Source: Bermanella sp. WJH001 (GTDB lineage Bacteria; Pseudomonadota; Gammaproteobacteria; Pseudomonadales; Oceanobacteraceae). From it: 64,000 nucleotides of DNA. The DNA is taken from the NCBI RefSeq assembly GCF_030070105.1, contig NZ_JASJOO010000002.1:1054001-1118000 (forward strand), written 5' to 3'. This document shows positions 57,379-64,000 of the stretch, in pieces. How positions within the stretch are numbered: the stretch's first letter is position 1; the number at the start of each line of letters is the position of its first letter. The notes under the pieces are model-generated. The model worked only from the letters and a program-made list of their open reading frames with translations, was not told the origin of the DNA and searched no databases. A program made the translations under genes and the position numbers.

Positions 57379-57816
57379 TTAAACTTCTGTTGAGTCTATT
57401 GTTGTTTTATCACTTTTTAAATCTCTAATTATCTTGAAGTATTCATTGCTTTCAACCAATGAAAATATATTAAAAAGTGTTTCTTCATTTCCTATCCAAA
57501 GGTCTTCAGATGAACTCTCTAATTTGGGCCCATATTCAAGCGGAATTCTACAAGAAAGGAATATATGCTCCATATGAGAATACTCACCATTTTCTTGCAG
57601 TGCTACTTGAATAGTGAAATAGCACTCCCAGAAATCATCTGGATTAAAGACTTCAAACATAATCCCGAAATCTTCAACATCATTCTGCTCATTTAAATCT
57701 AGGCTAATTACTATTTCTTTTATATCTTCCCAATACTCGCCAATAGTTTTGGATTCCGCTATCTCACTTCCATGAAGTAACTTTTCTTTAATTTTTTTAT
57801 GCATAATTTTATCCAT
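57379..57816 (-). CDS. AT-rich orphan gene of unknown function
   Basis: The 145-residue soluble acidic protein has no recognised motif; aromatic-rich segments include FNPDDFWECYFTIQVAL and RIPLEYGPKLE. Its codons are more AT-rich than those of neighbouring genes and its start (ATG 57816, alternative 57804) has no Shine-Dalgarno sequence, suggesting a recent arrival. It borders a repeat-rich, gene-free stretch. Confidence 0.5.
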   Translation of the reverse strand: MDKIMHKKIKEKLLHGSEIAESKTIGEYWEDIKEIVISLDLNEQNDVEDFGIMFEVFNPDDFWECYFTIQVALQENGEYSHMEHIFLSCRIPLEYGPKLESSSEDLWIGNEETLFNIFSLVESNEYFKIIRDLKSDKTTIDSTEV

Positions 57817-57966
57817 ACGAAGCTAAAGTTCATATTAAATAGAAAATTGTTTTTAGCACGTAGCTCCTGAATTTGTCTTGCCAATTCAATGGCGAATTGA
57901 TTTGTTATGAGTTGCGTAATTCACTTTCAATATCATGTACCAGATTAAGTGCAATCCTGTAGCAAA

Positions 57967-58062
57967 GTAGGATGGGTTAGCGCGAAGCGTAACCCATCAA
58001 CAAGGTGAAGCTAGACATCATGGGTTACGATTTTCACTTCGTTCAAATCTAACCCATCCTAC
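57967..58062. repeat. Bipartite palindromic intergenic repeat
   Basis: Outer arms GTAGGATGGGTTAG (57967-57980) and CTAACCCATCCTAC (58049-58062) flank two inner hairpins, each with GGGTTA/TAACCC arms. This class of element is common between genes in many gammaproteobacteria. Confidence 0.7.
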
Positions 58063-58246
58063 AAGTTTATCGGGCGCAGGGCACCCTCCTACAACAGTAA
58101 ATTATTTCAAAGTCGGCAGTTAACCAAACACGAAGCGATAAAAAAATGCACCCTTAATTCACTACAACATCTTAAATCTAATTACATATGGCGTGCATGG
58201 ACGCCTAAGAACGATGACAAGAAACCTGCCGAGGATAGTTAGCCGC

Positions 58247-58270
58247 GCCCTTCGACCAGCTCAGGATGAA
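58247..58270. repeat. Dispersed repeat fragment
   Basis: GCCCTTCGACCAGCTCAGGA resembles the CTTCGAC...CTCAG core seen at 50206, a class found in many proteobacterial genomes. Confidence 0.5.
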
Positions 58271-58555
58271 TAGATGGGTTGGGGCCATTTCTTTATAAAA
58301 GACCCCTAAAAGAAAAACCGTTCTGGCCTTGCTTGACCGGTTAACAAGGATTTAGATCACTCTTAATAACCCAAAAACGCACATGCGAAAACCGATACCC
58401 AATCTATTCTTTTTATTCATCTAAAGGTCGCGTGCAAGCACCCTCCTACCATTTTAAATACTTGCATCGCCACCGCCAGAGATCACACATAGCAAGAATT
58501 GCTTTTCGAGAAAACCTATCTTATATTAGAAAAACCTAATCAAAGGAGCGCCCCC

Positions 58556-58864
58556 ATGAAACTATTACTTGCCATCGTATTAAGCATCCTTACCAGCTTA
58601 AGTTTTGCACAGCCTTTGTTGCTGGATGTTCGCAGCCAAGGAGAGTATGACTCAGGCCATGCCCATGGTGCCTTGCTGATCCCCCATGACACCATTAATG
58701 AGCAGGCACCTAAGTTACTCAAGGATAAAAACCAAGAAATTAAAGTGTACTGTCGCAGCGGTAATCGTGCTGGTAAAGCGGTCAGTAGCTTGAAGGCCAT
58801 GGGTTACACCAATGTTGAGAACATTGGCTCGTTAAAAAATGCTCATGCTTTAACCGTTGAATAA
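58556..58864 (+). CDS. Periplasmic rhodanese (PspE-like)
   Basis: The 102-residue protein has a signal peptide ending LTSLSFA (near residue 18) and one rhodanese domain with LLLDVRSQGEYDSGHAHGAL and the active loop VYCRSGNRAGKAV, whose Cys would carry the sulfane sulfur. It resembles E. coli PspE/GlpE-type thiosulfate sulfurtransferases. ATG 58556 has AAAGGAG 7 bases upstream; an open frame from 58499 is rejected because it precedes the signal peptide. Confidence 0.87.
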   Translation: MKLLLAIVLSILTSLSFAQPLLLDVRSQGEYDSGHAHGALLIPHDTINEQAPKLLKDKNQEIKVYCRSGNRAGKAVSSLKAMGYTNVENIGSLKNAHALTVE

Positions 58865-58881
58865 CGGTTATGTAAAGACAA

Positions 58882-58910
58882 AAAAATGCCCACATTAAGT
58901 GGGCATTTTT
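58882..58910. terminator. Bidirectional intrinsic terminator
   Basis: The stem AAAAATGCCCAC/GTGGGCATTTTT with a 5-base loop is shared by the rhodanese gene and the maoP gene that ends at 58912. Confidence 0.85.
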
Positions 58911-58911
58911 A

Positions 58912-59265
58912 TTAATCGTCTAAATCATCATCACTGCTATCGAAATCGTCATCGTCACCGGCCACGTAGCTGGTGAATAAGTTAAAGGTTTTACCTTTGC
59001 GAATCAGTGCTTCGCGATAGGTTACCCATGCTTTTTCGATATCGGTTTCTGCTGGGATTTCACCACGACATACGGCGATGAAGCGCTGCTGCTCTTCATT
59101 CAGTGGCTCTTGCTTGTTTTGCTCTAGGGCATACAAGGTTGCGCCGCATAGTTCAAGGGTCTCAGCTTGCACTCGAGTAAAGTCCCCAGACTGTTTAAAG
59201 CCATAAGGGAAGTTCGTATCGTCGAAGTAGCGTTTTGTCGCTTTAAATGAACCGTATTGTTCCAT
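58912..59265 (-). CDS. maoP: DUF413 protein, MaoP-like
   Basis: The 117-residue protein matches E. coli MaoP (YifE): KRYFDDTNFPYGFKQSGDFT near residue 12, FIAVCRGEIPAETDIEKAWV in the centre and an acidic Asp-rich tail. MaoP acts with the site maoS to let DNA of the Ori macrodomain meet distant regions. In E. coli it is divergent from hdfR, and the same neighbour is found here. The start is ATG 59265 (AGGAG close upstream); TTG 59283 is possible. Confidence 0.85.
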   Translation of the reverse strand: MEQYGSFKATKRYFDDTNFPYGFKQSGDFTRVQAETLELCGATLYALEQNKQEPLNEEQQRFIAVCRGEIPAETDIEKAWVTYREALIRKGKTFNLFTSYVAGDDDDFDSSDDDLDD

Positions 59266-59320
59266 ATGCTCCTGACCTGACAATTTTAGTTGACGGGATT
59301 ATGTCTATGCTCTAAAAAGC

Positions 59321-59342
59321 GGTAAAACAAAATGATTTTACC
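59321..59342. promoter_or_regulatory. Palindrome in the maoP-hdfR divergent promoter region
   Basis: GGTAAAA and TTTTACC are 7-bp arms 8 bases apart, in the 105 bp between the two start codons. It fits a LysR-type operator and could be an HdfR self-control site or a maoS-like element. Binding is inferred. Confidence 0.45.
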
Positions 59343-59370
59343 TTCACCATAAAAATTTTTAGAGGCTAAA

Positions 59371-60246
59371 TTGGATACAGATCTTCTTAAAACATTTATC
59401 GAGGTGTGCAATACCCGTCACTTCGGTAAAGCCGCAGAAAACCTATATGTCACCCAAGCGGCTGTCAGCTCTCGTATTCGCCAACTTGAATCTCGTTTAG
59501 GTGTAGAACTCTTTAGCCGTTTACGCAATAACTTAAAGCTAACTGCTGCCGGTGAGCGTTTATTACCCCATGCAGAGGCGGTTCTCACCACTTGGCAGCG
59601 TGCATTTCAAGAAGTTGCCATTCACCACCAGCAGTCCATTCAGCTTGCTTTAGGTGGCAGCCCTAATGTTTGGGACTTAATGTTACAAAATAGTTTATAT
59701 GAGTTAAAAGTTTCCAATCCTGAAATTGCTATTCGTGCAGAGGTGCTGAGCCATTCTATTGTGGCGCGCCAATTGTTAGAGCGCAGTCTTGACTTAGCCT
59801 TAGTATTTGACGCTCCTAAGGTTGAGGAATTGAAAGCGGTTAAAATATTGCAAATGCCCTTAGAGCTGGTGGCCACTAAGCCTGATGTAAGTGCGGATTC
59901 GCTTCATGAGTTGGGGTATATCATGCTGGATTGGGGTACGCTTTTTGGTATTCAGCACGCTAAAAAGTGCAGCCACTTACCTACACCGAGTCTGCATACC
60001 AATCTTGCCCGTGTGGCTCTGGATTACATGTTGCAAGCTGGCGGCGCTGCTTATTTACCGTCAACACTTGCTCAGCCCTACATTGAGCAGGGCACGTTAT
60101 TCAAAGTTGAAGCCGCCCCCGAGATGAACCGAGATGTGTTTGCCTGTTATCACAGAGATAATGACAAAATTGAGCTCATTGATACGGTGATAGAGTTATT
60201 CAAAAGAACAGGCTCTCAGATTGCACCTAGCCTGCAACCTGAGTAA
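59371..60246 (+). CDS. hdfR: LysR-family regulator HdfR
   Basis: The 291-residue regulator has an N-terminal winged helix-turn-helix (MDTDLLKTFIEVCNTRHFGK, then AAENLYVTQAAVSSRIRQLE) almost identical in pattern to E. coli HdfR (MDTELLKTF... RHFGRAAE), and a LysR substrate-binding domain. HdfR represses flhDC, the flagellar master operon, in E. coli. The start is TTG at 59371, with AGAGG 5 bases upstream. Divergent maoP confirms the call by context. Confidence 0.9.
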   Translation: MDTDLLKTFIEVCNTRHFGKAAENLYVTQAAVSSRIRQLESRLGVELFSRLRNNLKLTAAGERLLPHAEAVLTTWQRAFQEVAIHHQQSIQLALGGSPNVWDLMLQNSLYELKVSNPEIAIRAEVLSHSIVARQLLERSLDLALVFDAPKVEELKAVKILQMPLELVATKPDVSADSLHELGYIMLDWGTLFGIQHAKKCSHLPTPSLHTNLARVALDYMLQAGGAAYLPSTLAQPYIEQGTLFKVEAAPEMNRDVFACYHRDNDKIELIDTVIELFKRTGSQIAPSLQPE

Positions 60247-60252
60247 TCGCTT

Positions 60253-60468
60253 TTACTCGCTGATTGGTTCTTCGTTTTCGTCAGCTTCATAACCTAAGCT
60301 GGCGATGCATTCTTTCATATAGTCTTTCAAGTCTTCTTTGGCGATGCCGTCCATTTCAGCCCATTCTTCACAGCGCTGTTTGTCTGATATTTCTATTTCA
60401 TTTTCTTCGCCATCTTCAGCCCATACTGAAAAGCTCAGACACATCAAAACCGTTAAAAGTGCCTTCAT
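60253..60468 (-). CDS. Small acidic periplasmic protein
   Basis: The 71-residue product has a signal peptide ending SFSVWA (near residue 17). The mature part is about 54 residues, rich in Glu and Asp, with two cysteines (RCEEWAEMDGI and KECIASLGY) that could form a helical hairpin with a disulfide. Such small CX-helix proteins occur in other marine gammaproteobacteria but have no function. It is convergent with hdfR, 6 bp away. Confidence 0.6.
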   Translation of the reverse strand: MKALLTVLMCLSFSVWAEDGEENEIEISDKQRCEEWAEMDGIAKEDLKDYMKECIASLGYEADENEEPISE

Positions 60469-60597
60469 TCAATTCCCCTAGTCAGCTTCAAAATAGGCAT
60501 TAAAGTTGCCTATACTAAAAAAAGCGAACGAATATTTTTTATCGACAGCACAAACTATTAACCCTATTTTTAGCGAGAGTAAAACAAGGCTTATATC

Positions 60598-61104
60598 ATG
60601 ATTAAATACTTTGAAAATCTAGCCAAAGCCATGTTTGGGGTAAAGTTCCATGAGCTGGGTGATCAAGAGCAAAAGGTGATTGAAAGCATTGCTAACAAAG
60701 AGCCGTTACCCGAAAACATTAACCTGTTGTTTCACGAAAAGTTAACATTTGGTCAAAAGATGGCCGACAAAGTGGCCAGCTTTGGTGGCTCTTGGACGTT
60801 TATCATTCTTTTTGCCATTCTAATGCTGATTTGGATCGCAATTAATTCTTGGCTTGTACTAGCGGATCAGGCGTTTGACCCCTACCCTTACATACTATTA
60901 AATTTAGCGTTATCAACGTTGGCGGCCATGCAAGCACCTATTATTATGATGTCGCAAAATAGACAAGCTGCTAAAGATCGCTTCGAAATTGCGGCCAATT
61001 ATGAAATTAGTTTAAAAACCGATATCGAGATGACTCGGTTACACCAAAAGATTGATGATCTTACTCAATTGCTCAAAACCCAAGAACCCATTGAAAAGAA
61101 TTAA
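60598..61104 (+). CDS. DUF1003 membrane protein
   Basis: The 168-residue protein has two TM helices (about 60-80 and 95-115) and the DUF1003 core: FGGSWTFIILFAILMLIW, then DPYPYILLNLALSTLAAMQA and PIIMMSQNRQAAKDR. The C-terminal part is a helical coiled coil. The family is widespread and its function unsettled. It stands alone between the small acidic protein and the rimK operon. Confidence 0.9.
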   Translation: MIKYFENLAKAMFGVKFHELGDQEQKVIESIANKEPLPENINLLFHEKLTFGQKMADKVASFGGSWTFIILFAILMLIWIAINSWLVLADQAFDPYPYILLNLALSTLAAMQAPIIMMSQNRQAAKDRFEIAANYEISLKTDIEMTRLHQKIDDLTQLLKTQEPIEKN

Positions 61105-61293
61105 TTCATTGATTTTTATCAGTAAAGTAGAGGTGAGCGACTTACTTTTGCCATCAGAATCATTTATCGTTTGGGTAAATAGTTTTTGCTGTCTTTTTCG
61201 GTTTCACCTCCTACACTGCCGCCTATTCTTAGCTGTGCCGTGTATGATTTTCAAGCACAGCGACCTTACATATAATTCCAAAAGGAAATCACC

Positions 61294-62199
61294 ATGCGTA
61301 TAGCGATTCTGTCTCGCGGCCCAAACCTTTATTCTACTCGCCGCCTTGTTGAGGCAGGCGAAGCTCTGGGTCATGAAGTGGATGTCATTGACACGCTTCA
61401 TTGCTACATGGACATCACCAGTAGCAAACCAGCAGTGCGTTACCACGGTGAAGCCTTACCAAAATACGATGCCATCATTCCGCGCATTGGCGCATCTGTC
61501 ACTTTTTACGGCACCTCAGTTGTGCGTCAGTTTGAAATGATGGGGACTTACACCATTAACGAATCCGTGGCCATTAGCCGTTCACGTGACAAGTTACGTT
61601 CTTTGCAATTACTTTCTCGTAAAGGTATTGGCTTGCCACGTACCGGCTTTGCGAGCAAGCCCGATAAAGTAGACGATTTAATTAAAAACGTCGGTGGTGC
61701 ACCGGTTGTAATTAAACTGCTTGAAGGTACTCAAGGCATTGGTGTGGTATTAGCTGAAACCAAAAAAGCCGCTGAAAGTATTATTGAAGCGTTCATGGGT
61801 CTTAAAGCCAACATTCTTGTTCAAGAGTTCATTAAAGAAGCTGGCGGTGCTGACATTCGCTGTTTAGTCGTGGGTGATAAAGTGGTTGCGGCTATGAAAC
61901 GTCAAGGTGCTGAGGGTGAATTCCGTTCTAACCTGCACCGTGGTGGTAGCGCTGAAGTGGTTAAGCTATCCCCTGCTGAGCGTAAAACCGCCGTTGATGC
62001 AGCTAAAGCCATGGGCTTGAACATGTGTGGTGTGGATATTCTGCGTTCTAACAATGGCCCAGTTGTGATGGAGGTGAACTCATCACCTGGTCTTGAAGGT
62101 ATTGAGAACGCAACCGGCAAAGACGTGGCTAAGTTGATTATTCAGCTGCTAGAAAAAAATGCAAAACCAAACAGCACTCGCACAAAAGGTAAAGGTTAA
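61294..62199 (+). CDS. rimK: ATP-grasp ligase RimK
   Basis: The 301-residue ligase adds glutamate residues to the C-terminus of ribosomal protein S6 and can make poly-glutamate. It shows the RimK N-terminal domain ([20 protein letters not shown]), the ATP-grasp core ([38 protein letters not shown]) and the metal-binding end [21 protein letters not shown] precedes the ATG. It heads an operon: the next gene starts on the last base of its stop codon. Confidence 0.94.
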   Translation: MRIAILSRGPNLYSTRRLVEAGEALGHEVDVIDTLHCYMDITSSKPAVRYHGEALPKYDAIIPRIGASVTFYGTSVVRQFEMMGTYTINESVAISRSRDKLRSLQLLSRKGIGLPRTGFASKPDKVDDLIKNVGGAPVVIKLLEGTQGIGVVLAETKKAAESIIEAFMGLKANILVQEFIKEAGGADIRCLVVGDKVVAAMKRQGAEGEFRSNLHRGGSAEVVKLSPAERKTAVDAAKAMGLNMCGVDILRSNNGPVVMEVNSSPGLEGIENATGKDVAKLIIQLLEKNAKPNSTRTKGKG

Positions 62200-63218
62200 T
62201 GGAGCCACTGCTTATTGCAGGCCATAAGATATTACCTGGTGAAACAAAACGTATAGAAATTCCTATGGTGCGTCTGTATACAGACACCACCATGAGTATT
62301 CCTGTATTTGTAAAACGCGGTAAACGTAACGGCCCTACTTTGTTTTTAAGTGCTGCTATTCATGGTGATGAGCTTAACGGCATTGAGATCATTAATCGCA
62401 TAATTAACAGCAAGTCGATCCAAGCTCTCAAAGGCACCCTAATCGCGGTGCCTATGGTGAATGTATATGGCGTTTTAAATCAAAGCCGATATTTACCTGA
62501 CAGACGCGACCTTAATCGCTCGTTTCCTGGGTCTAAGCGTGGCTCATTAGCGGCACGTATGGCCCATACTTTTTTAACTGAGATAGTCTCCAAAGCCGAT
62601 TATGGTATCGATTTTCATACAGGGGCGATCCATCGCAGTAATTTGCCACAAATCCGTGCAAACCTAGACGACCCTGAAACGTTAGATCTTGCTAAGGCAT
62701 TTGGTTTACCGGTTTTGTTAAACTCCAATTTACTGGATGGTTCATTGCGTCAATGTGCCGCGGATTTAGGCACCAAAATTTTATTGTATGAAGCTGGTGA
62801 AGCGTTACGTTTTGACGAATTAGCCATACGTGCCGGTGTTAAAGGCACAACAAAGGTTATGCGTCATCTGGGAATGCTAAATAAGAGCAAAGCAAAAACC
62901 AACTCGATTATTGAACCCATTATTGCACGACAAAGTGGCTGGATTCGCGCTAATGAAAGTGGCTTTGTTATGCACCACAAACAACTGGGTGACTTTGTGA
63001 GTAAAGACGAAGCCCTTGCCACCATTAGTGACCCGTACGGCCAAAAGTTAGATGATGTGCTTAGCAATGCTGATGGTATTATTATTGGCAAGCAAAACAT
63101 CCCCTTAGTTCAAGAGGGTGAAGCCATGTATCATGTTGCATACTTCAAAGAGCCAGATGATGTGGTTGAAAACCTTGAAATTATGAACGAAGAACTATTA
63201 CCAGAGGACTATACGTAG
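62199..63218 (+). CDS. Aspartoacylase/succinylglutamate desuccinylase family zinc hydrolase
   Basis: The 339-residue M14-like zinc enzyme has the ligand motif HGDELNGIE (His and Glu near residues 55-58), PDRRDLNRSFPG, and a second zinc His in YGIDFHTGA (near residue 132). A late beta-rich domain follows (about 240-339, SGWIRANESGFVM). Members hydrolyse N-acyl or glutamate-like amide bonds. Coupled directly to rimK (TAATG), it is a candidate for removing or trimming glutamate tags. This is inference; other small-molecule amides are possible. Confidence 0.85.
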   Translation: MEPLLIAGHKILPGETKRIEIPMVRLYTDTTMSIPVFVKRGKRNGPTLFLSAAIHGDELNGIEIINRIINSKSIQALKGTLIAVPMVNVYGVLNQSRYLPDRRDLNRSFPGSKRGSLAARMAHTFLTEIVSKADYGIDFHTGAIHRSNLPQIRANLDDPETLDLAKAFGLPVLLNSNLLDGSLRQCAADLGTKILLYEAGEALRFDELAIRAGVKGTTKVMRHLGMLNKSKAKTNSIIEPIIARQSGWIRANESGFVMHHKQLGDFVSKDEALATISDPYGQKLDDVLSNADGIIIGKQNIPLVQEGEAMYHVAYFKEPDDVVENLEIMNEELLPEDYT

Positions 63219-63220
63219 GC

Positions 63221-63748
63221 ATGTTGAATATTTTAATTGGCATTGGATTTGTCTTATCATTTGTTGTGCTAAGTAATGCCATTGAAAATTGGATAGAGCG
63301 CCATGGCCGTCGACGCAATGTAAGCAATGAACGAATTTTTTATATTCAAAAAATCATTAAGCTTGTGGGCTTTTTGTTACTTTTAATTGTTGCAGCGGCG
63401 GTTTTTGGCTTTAATTATAGTGAATTCAGTTTTATTGTTTCATCCGTCTTTGCGGTTGTGGGTGTTGCATTATTTGCACAGTGGTCAATTTTAAGTAATG
63501 TTACGGCCAGTATTATTATTTTTTTCTTTTTCCCTTACCGCGTTGGCGATAAGGTTCGCATTACAGATGAAAAAGAACACTTAGAAGGTGATATTATTGA
63601 AATCACCTTGTTCCATTTAATTCTTAGGCGCGAATGCGGGGATATTTTAACCTACCCCAATAGCTTGGTTTTCCAAAAAGCTATTATCATTCACCCAAAG
63701 ACAAAGAACGCACCCGTAAAAGAAATCGAGCCCAACTATGAGCCATAA
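63221..63748 (+). CDS. Small MscS-family-like membrane protein
   Basis: The 175-residue protein has three TM helices (about 2-19, 42-62, 69-100) and then an MscS-type beta domain with FPYRVGDKVRI and a conserved LEGDIIEITLFHLIL. This matches the pore-lining TM3 and beta domain of mechanosensitive channels, but the C-terminal vestibule domain of full MscS is missing (MscS has 286 residues). It probably forms a small channel in the inner membrane. It starts 2 bp after the hydrolase gene. Confidence 0.85.
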   Translation: MLNILIGIGFVLSFVVLSNAIENWIERHGRRRNVSNERIFYIQKIIKLVGFLLLLIVAAAVFGFNYSEFSFIVSSVFAVVGVALFAQWSILSNVTASIIIFFFFPYRVGDKVRITDEKEHLEGDIIEITLFHLILRRECGDILTYPNSLVFQKAIIIHPKTKNAPVKEIEPNYEP

Positions 63749-64000
63749 TAAATTTACCGTCGGCGCACTTGAAGTATGTGACCTGCCCCAGTTAGAAATC
63801 ACAAAGTTACACGTGCGTGTGGACACTGGGGCACAAACCTCTTCTTTGCATGTGGATAATATTGAAGAATTTACAGTGAATGATGAACGCTGGGTAAGTT
63901 TCGACATTCACCCAGATGTGCACAATGTGGATACTGTCGTGCGTCGCAAAGCCAAAGTGCACGACACGCGCATTGTGAAAAGCTCAAGCGGTGATAAAGA
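63738..64000 (+). CDS. Retropepsin-like (RimB-type) protease, partial
   Basis: The frame starts at ATG 63738, overlapping the channel gene by 11 bp, and runs off the window (87 codons seen). It contains VRVDTGAQTSSLHV with the DTGA aspartic-protease triad of the putative ATP-dependent zinc protease / retropepsin-like family (DUF785). In Pseudomonas the protease RimB is encoded beside RimK. The C-terminus is outside the window. Confidence 0.82.
   Translation, partial: MSHNKFTVGALEVCDLPQLEITKLHVRVDTGAQTSSLHVDNIEEFTVNDERWVSFDIHPDVHNVDTVVRRKAKVHDTRIVKSSSGDK

Larger units (their letters stand above)
57817..58555. other. 739-bp gene-free region with several dispersed repeats
   Basis: There is no likely gene. 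It holds a GTAGGATGGGTTAG-type element with inner hairpins, a CCTTCGACCAGCTCAGGATG element, and two copies of CACCCTCCTAC (around 58083 and 58440). It also contains the rhodanese promoter. Confidence 0.65.

Overview
The window is about 64 kb of a moderately AT-rich gammaproteobacterial chromosome. The best guess is a marine, Oceanospirillales-like organism (Bermanella/Oleispira type). This rests on the gene content and order of the envelope/translation block, the E. coli-like HdfR-MaoP pair, GlyGly-CTERM secreted proteins and the overall base composition. It is an inference, because no rRNA or other decisive marker is present. No prophage, insertion sequence, CRISPR array or plasmid function was seen. 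Most genes look like ordinary core or shell genes, with accessory material in a few patches.

Layout. 1-11.8 kb: a partial gene, a TPR-type lipoprotein, the aldo/keto reductase Tas, a second lipoprotein, a mini-glutaredoxin, a DUF5610-like protein, a three-histidine-box membrane desaturase, a one-domain asparaginase homologue, a methyl-accepting chemotaxis protein and the helicase HrpB. 11.8-18.2 kb: a two-gene module present twice in tandem. Each copy has a small membrane-anchored protein followed by a secreted HExxH metalloprotease with a GlyGly-CTERM tail. It is followed by a membrane-embedded AraC-family regulator and a stand-alone AraC DNA-binding domain (18.3-19.9 kb). 20-24.8 kb: FKBP isomerase, TSUP transporter, thiol-redox protein, riboflavin synthase, patatin-like phospholipase, an outer-membrane barrel and a lipoprotein.

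24.8-39.2 kb (minus strand) is the conserved envelope/translation block rpsB-tsf-pyrH-frr-uppS-cdsA-dxr-rseP-bamA-skp-lpxD-fabZ-lpxA-lpxB-rnhB. It is tightly packed with many 4-bp overlaps. rpsB has a promoter with a GC-rich discriminator and an intrinsic terminator separates rpsB from tsf. map and glnD are divergent from it (39.5-43.0 kb). A tRNA-Pro(GGG) follows.

43.3-56.2 kb is mixed: lipase, FMN reductase, AraC regulator, an acidic Ala-rich lipoprotein, an EAL protein with a degenerate GGDEF motif, a DUF2147 protein, a short-chain dehydrogenase, a molybdopterin oxidoreductase, an isolated short flagellin and 2,4-dienoyl-CoA reductase FadH. Intergenic spaces at 50.2-50.6, 53.05-53.13 and 57.8-58.5 kb hold dispersed and tandem repeats. 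56.3-57.8 kb carries four small genes that I cannot assign. 58.5-61.1 kb holds a PspE-like rhodanese, the divergent MaoP/HdfR pair and a DUF1003 membrane protein. The right end (61.3-64 kb) is a compact operon of RimK ligase, an aspartoacylase-family zinc hydrolase, a mini MscS-like channel and a retropepsin-like (RimB-type) protease cut by the window edge.

The two most interesting systems are the duplicated small-protein/GlyGly-CTERM metalloprotease module and the RimK-hydrolase-channel-retropepsin operon, which reads like a write/erase system for glutamate tags. Gene starts were revised where an upstream Shine-Dalgarno sequence, a terminator or family alignment argued for it. All similarity calls are from memory of families, not from searches.
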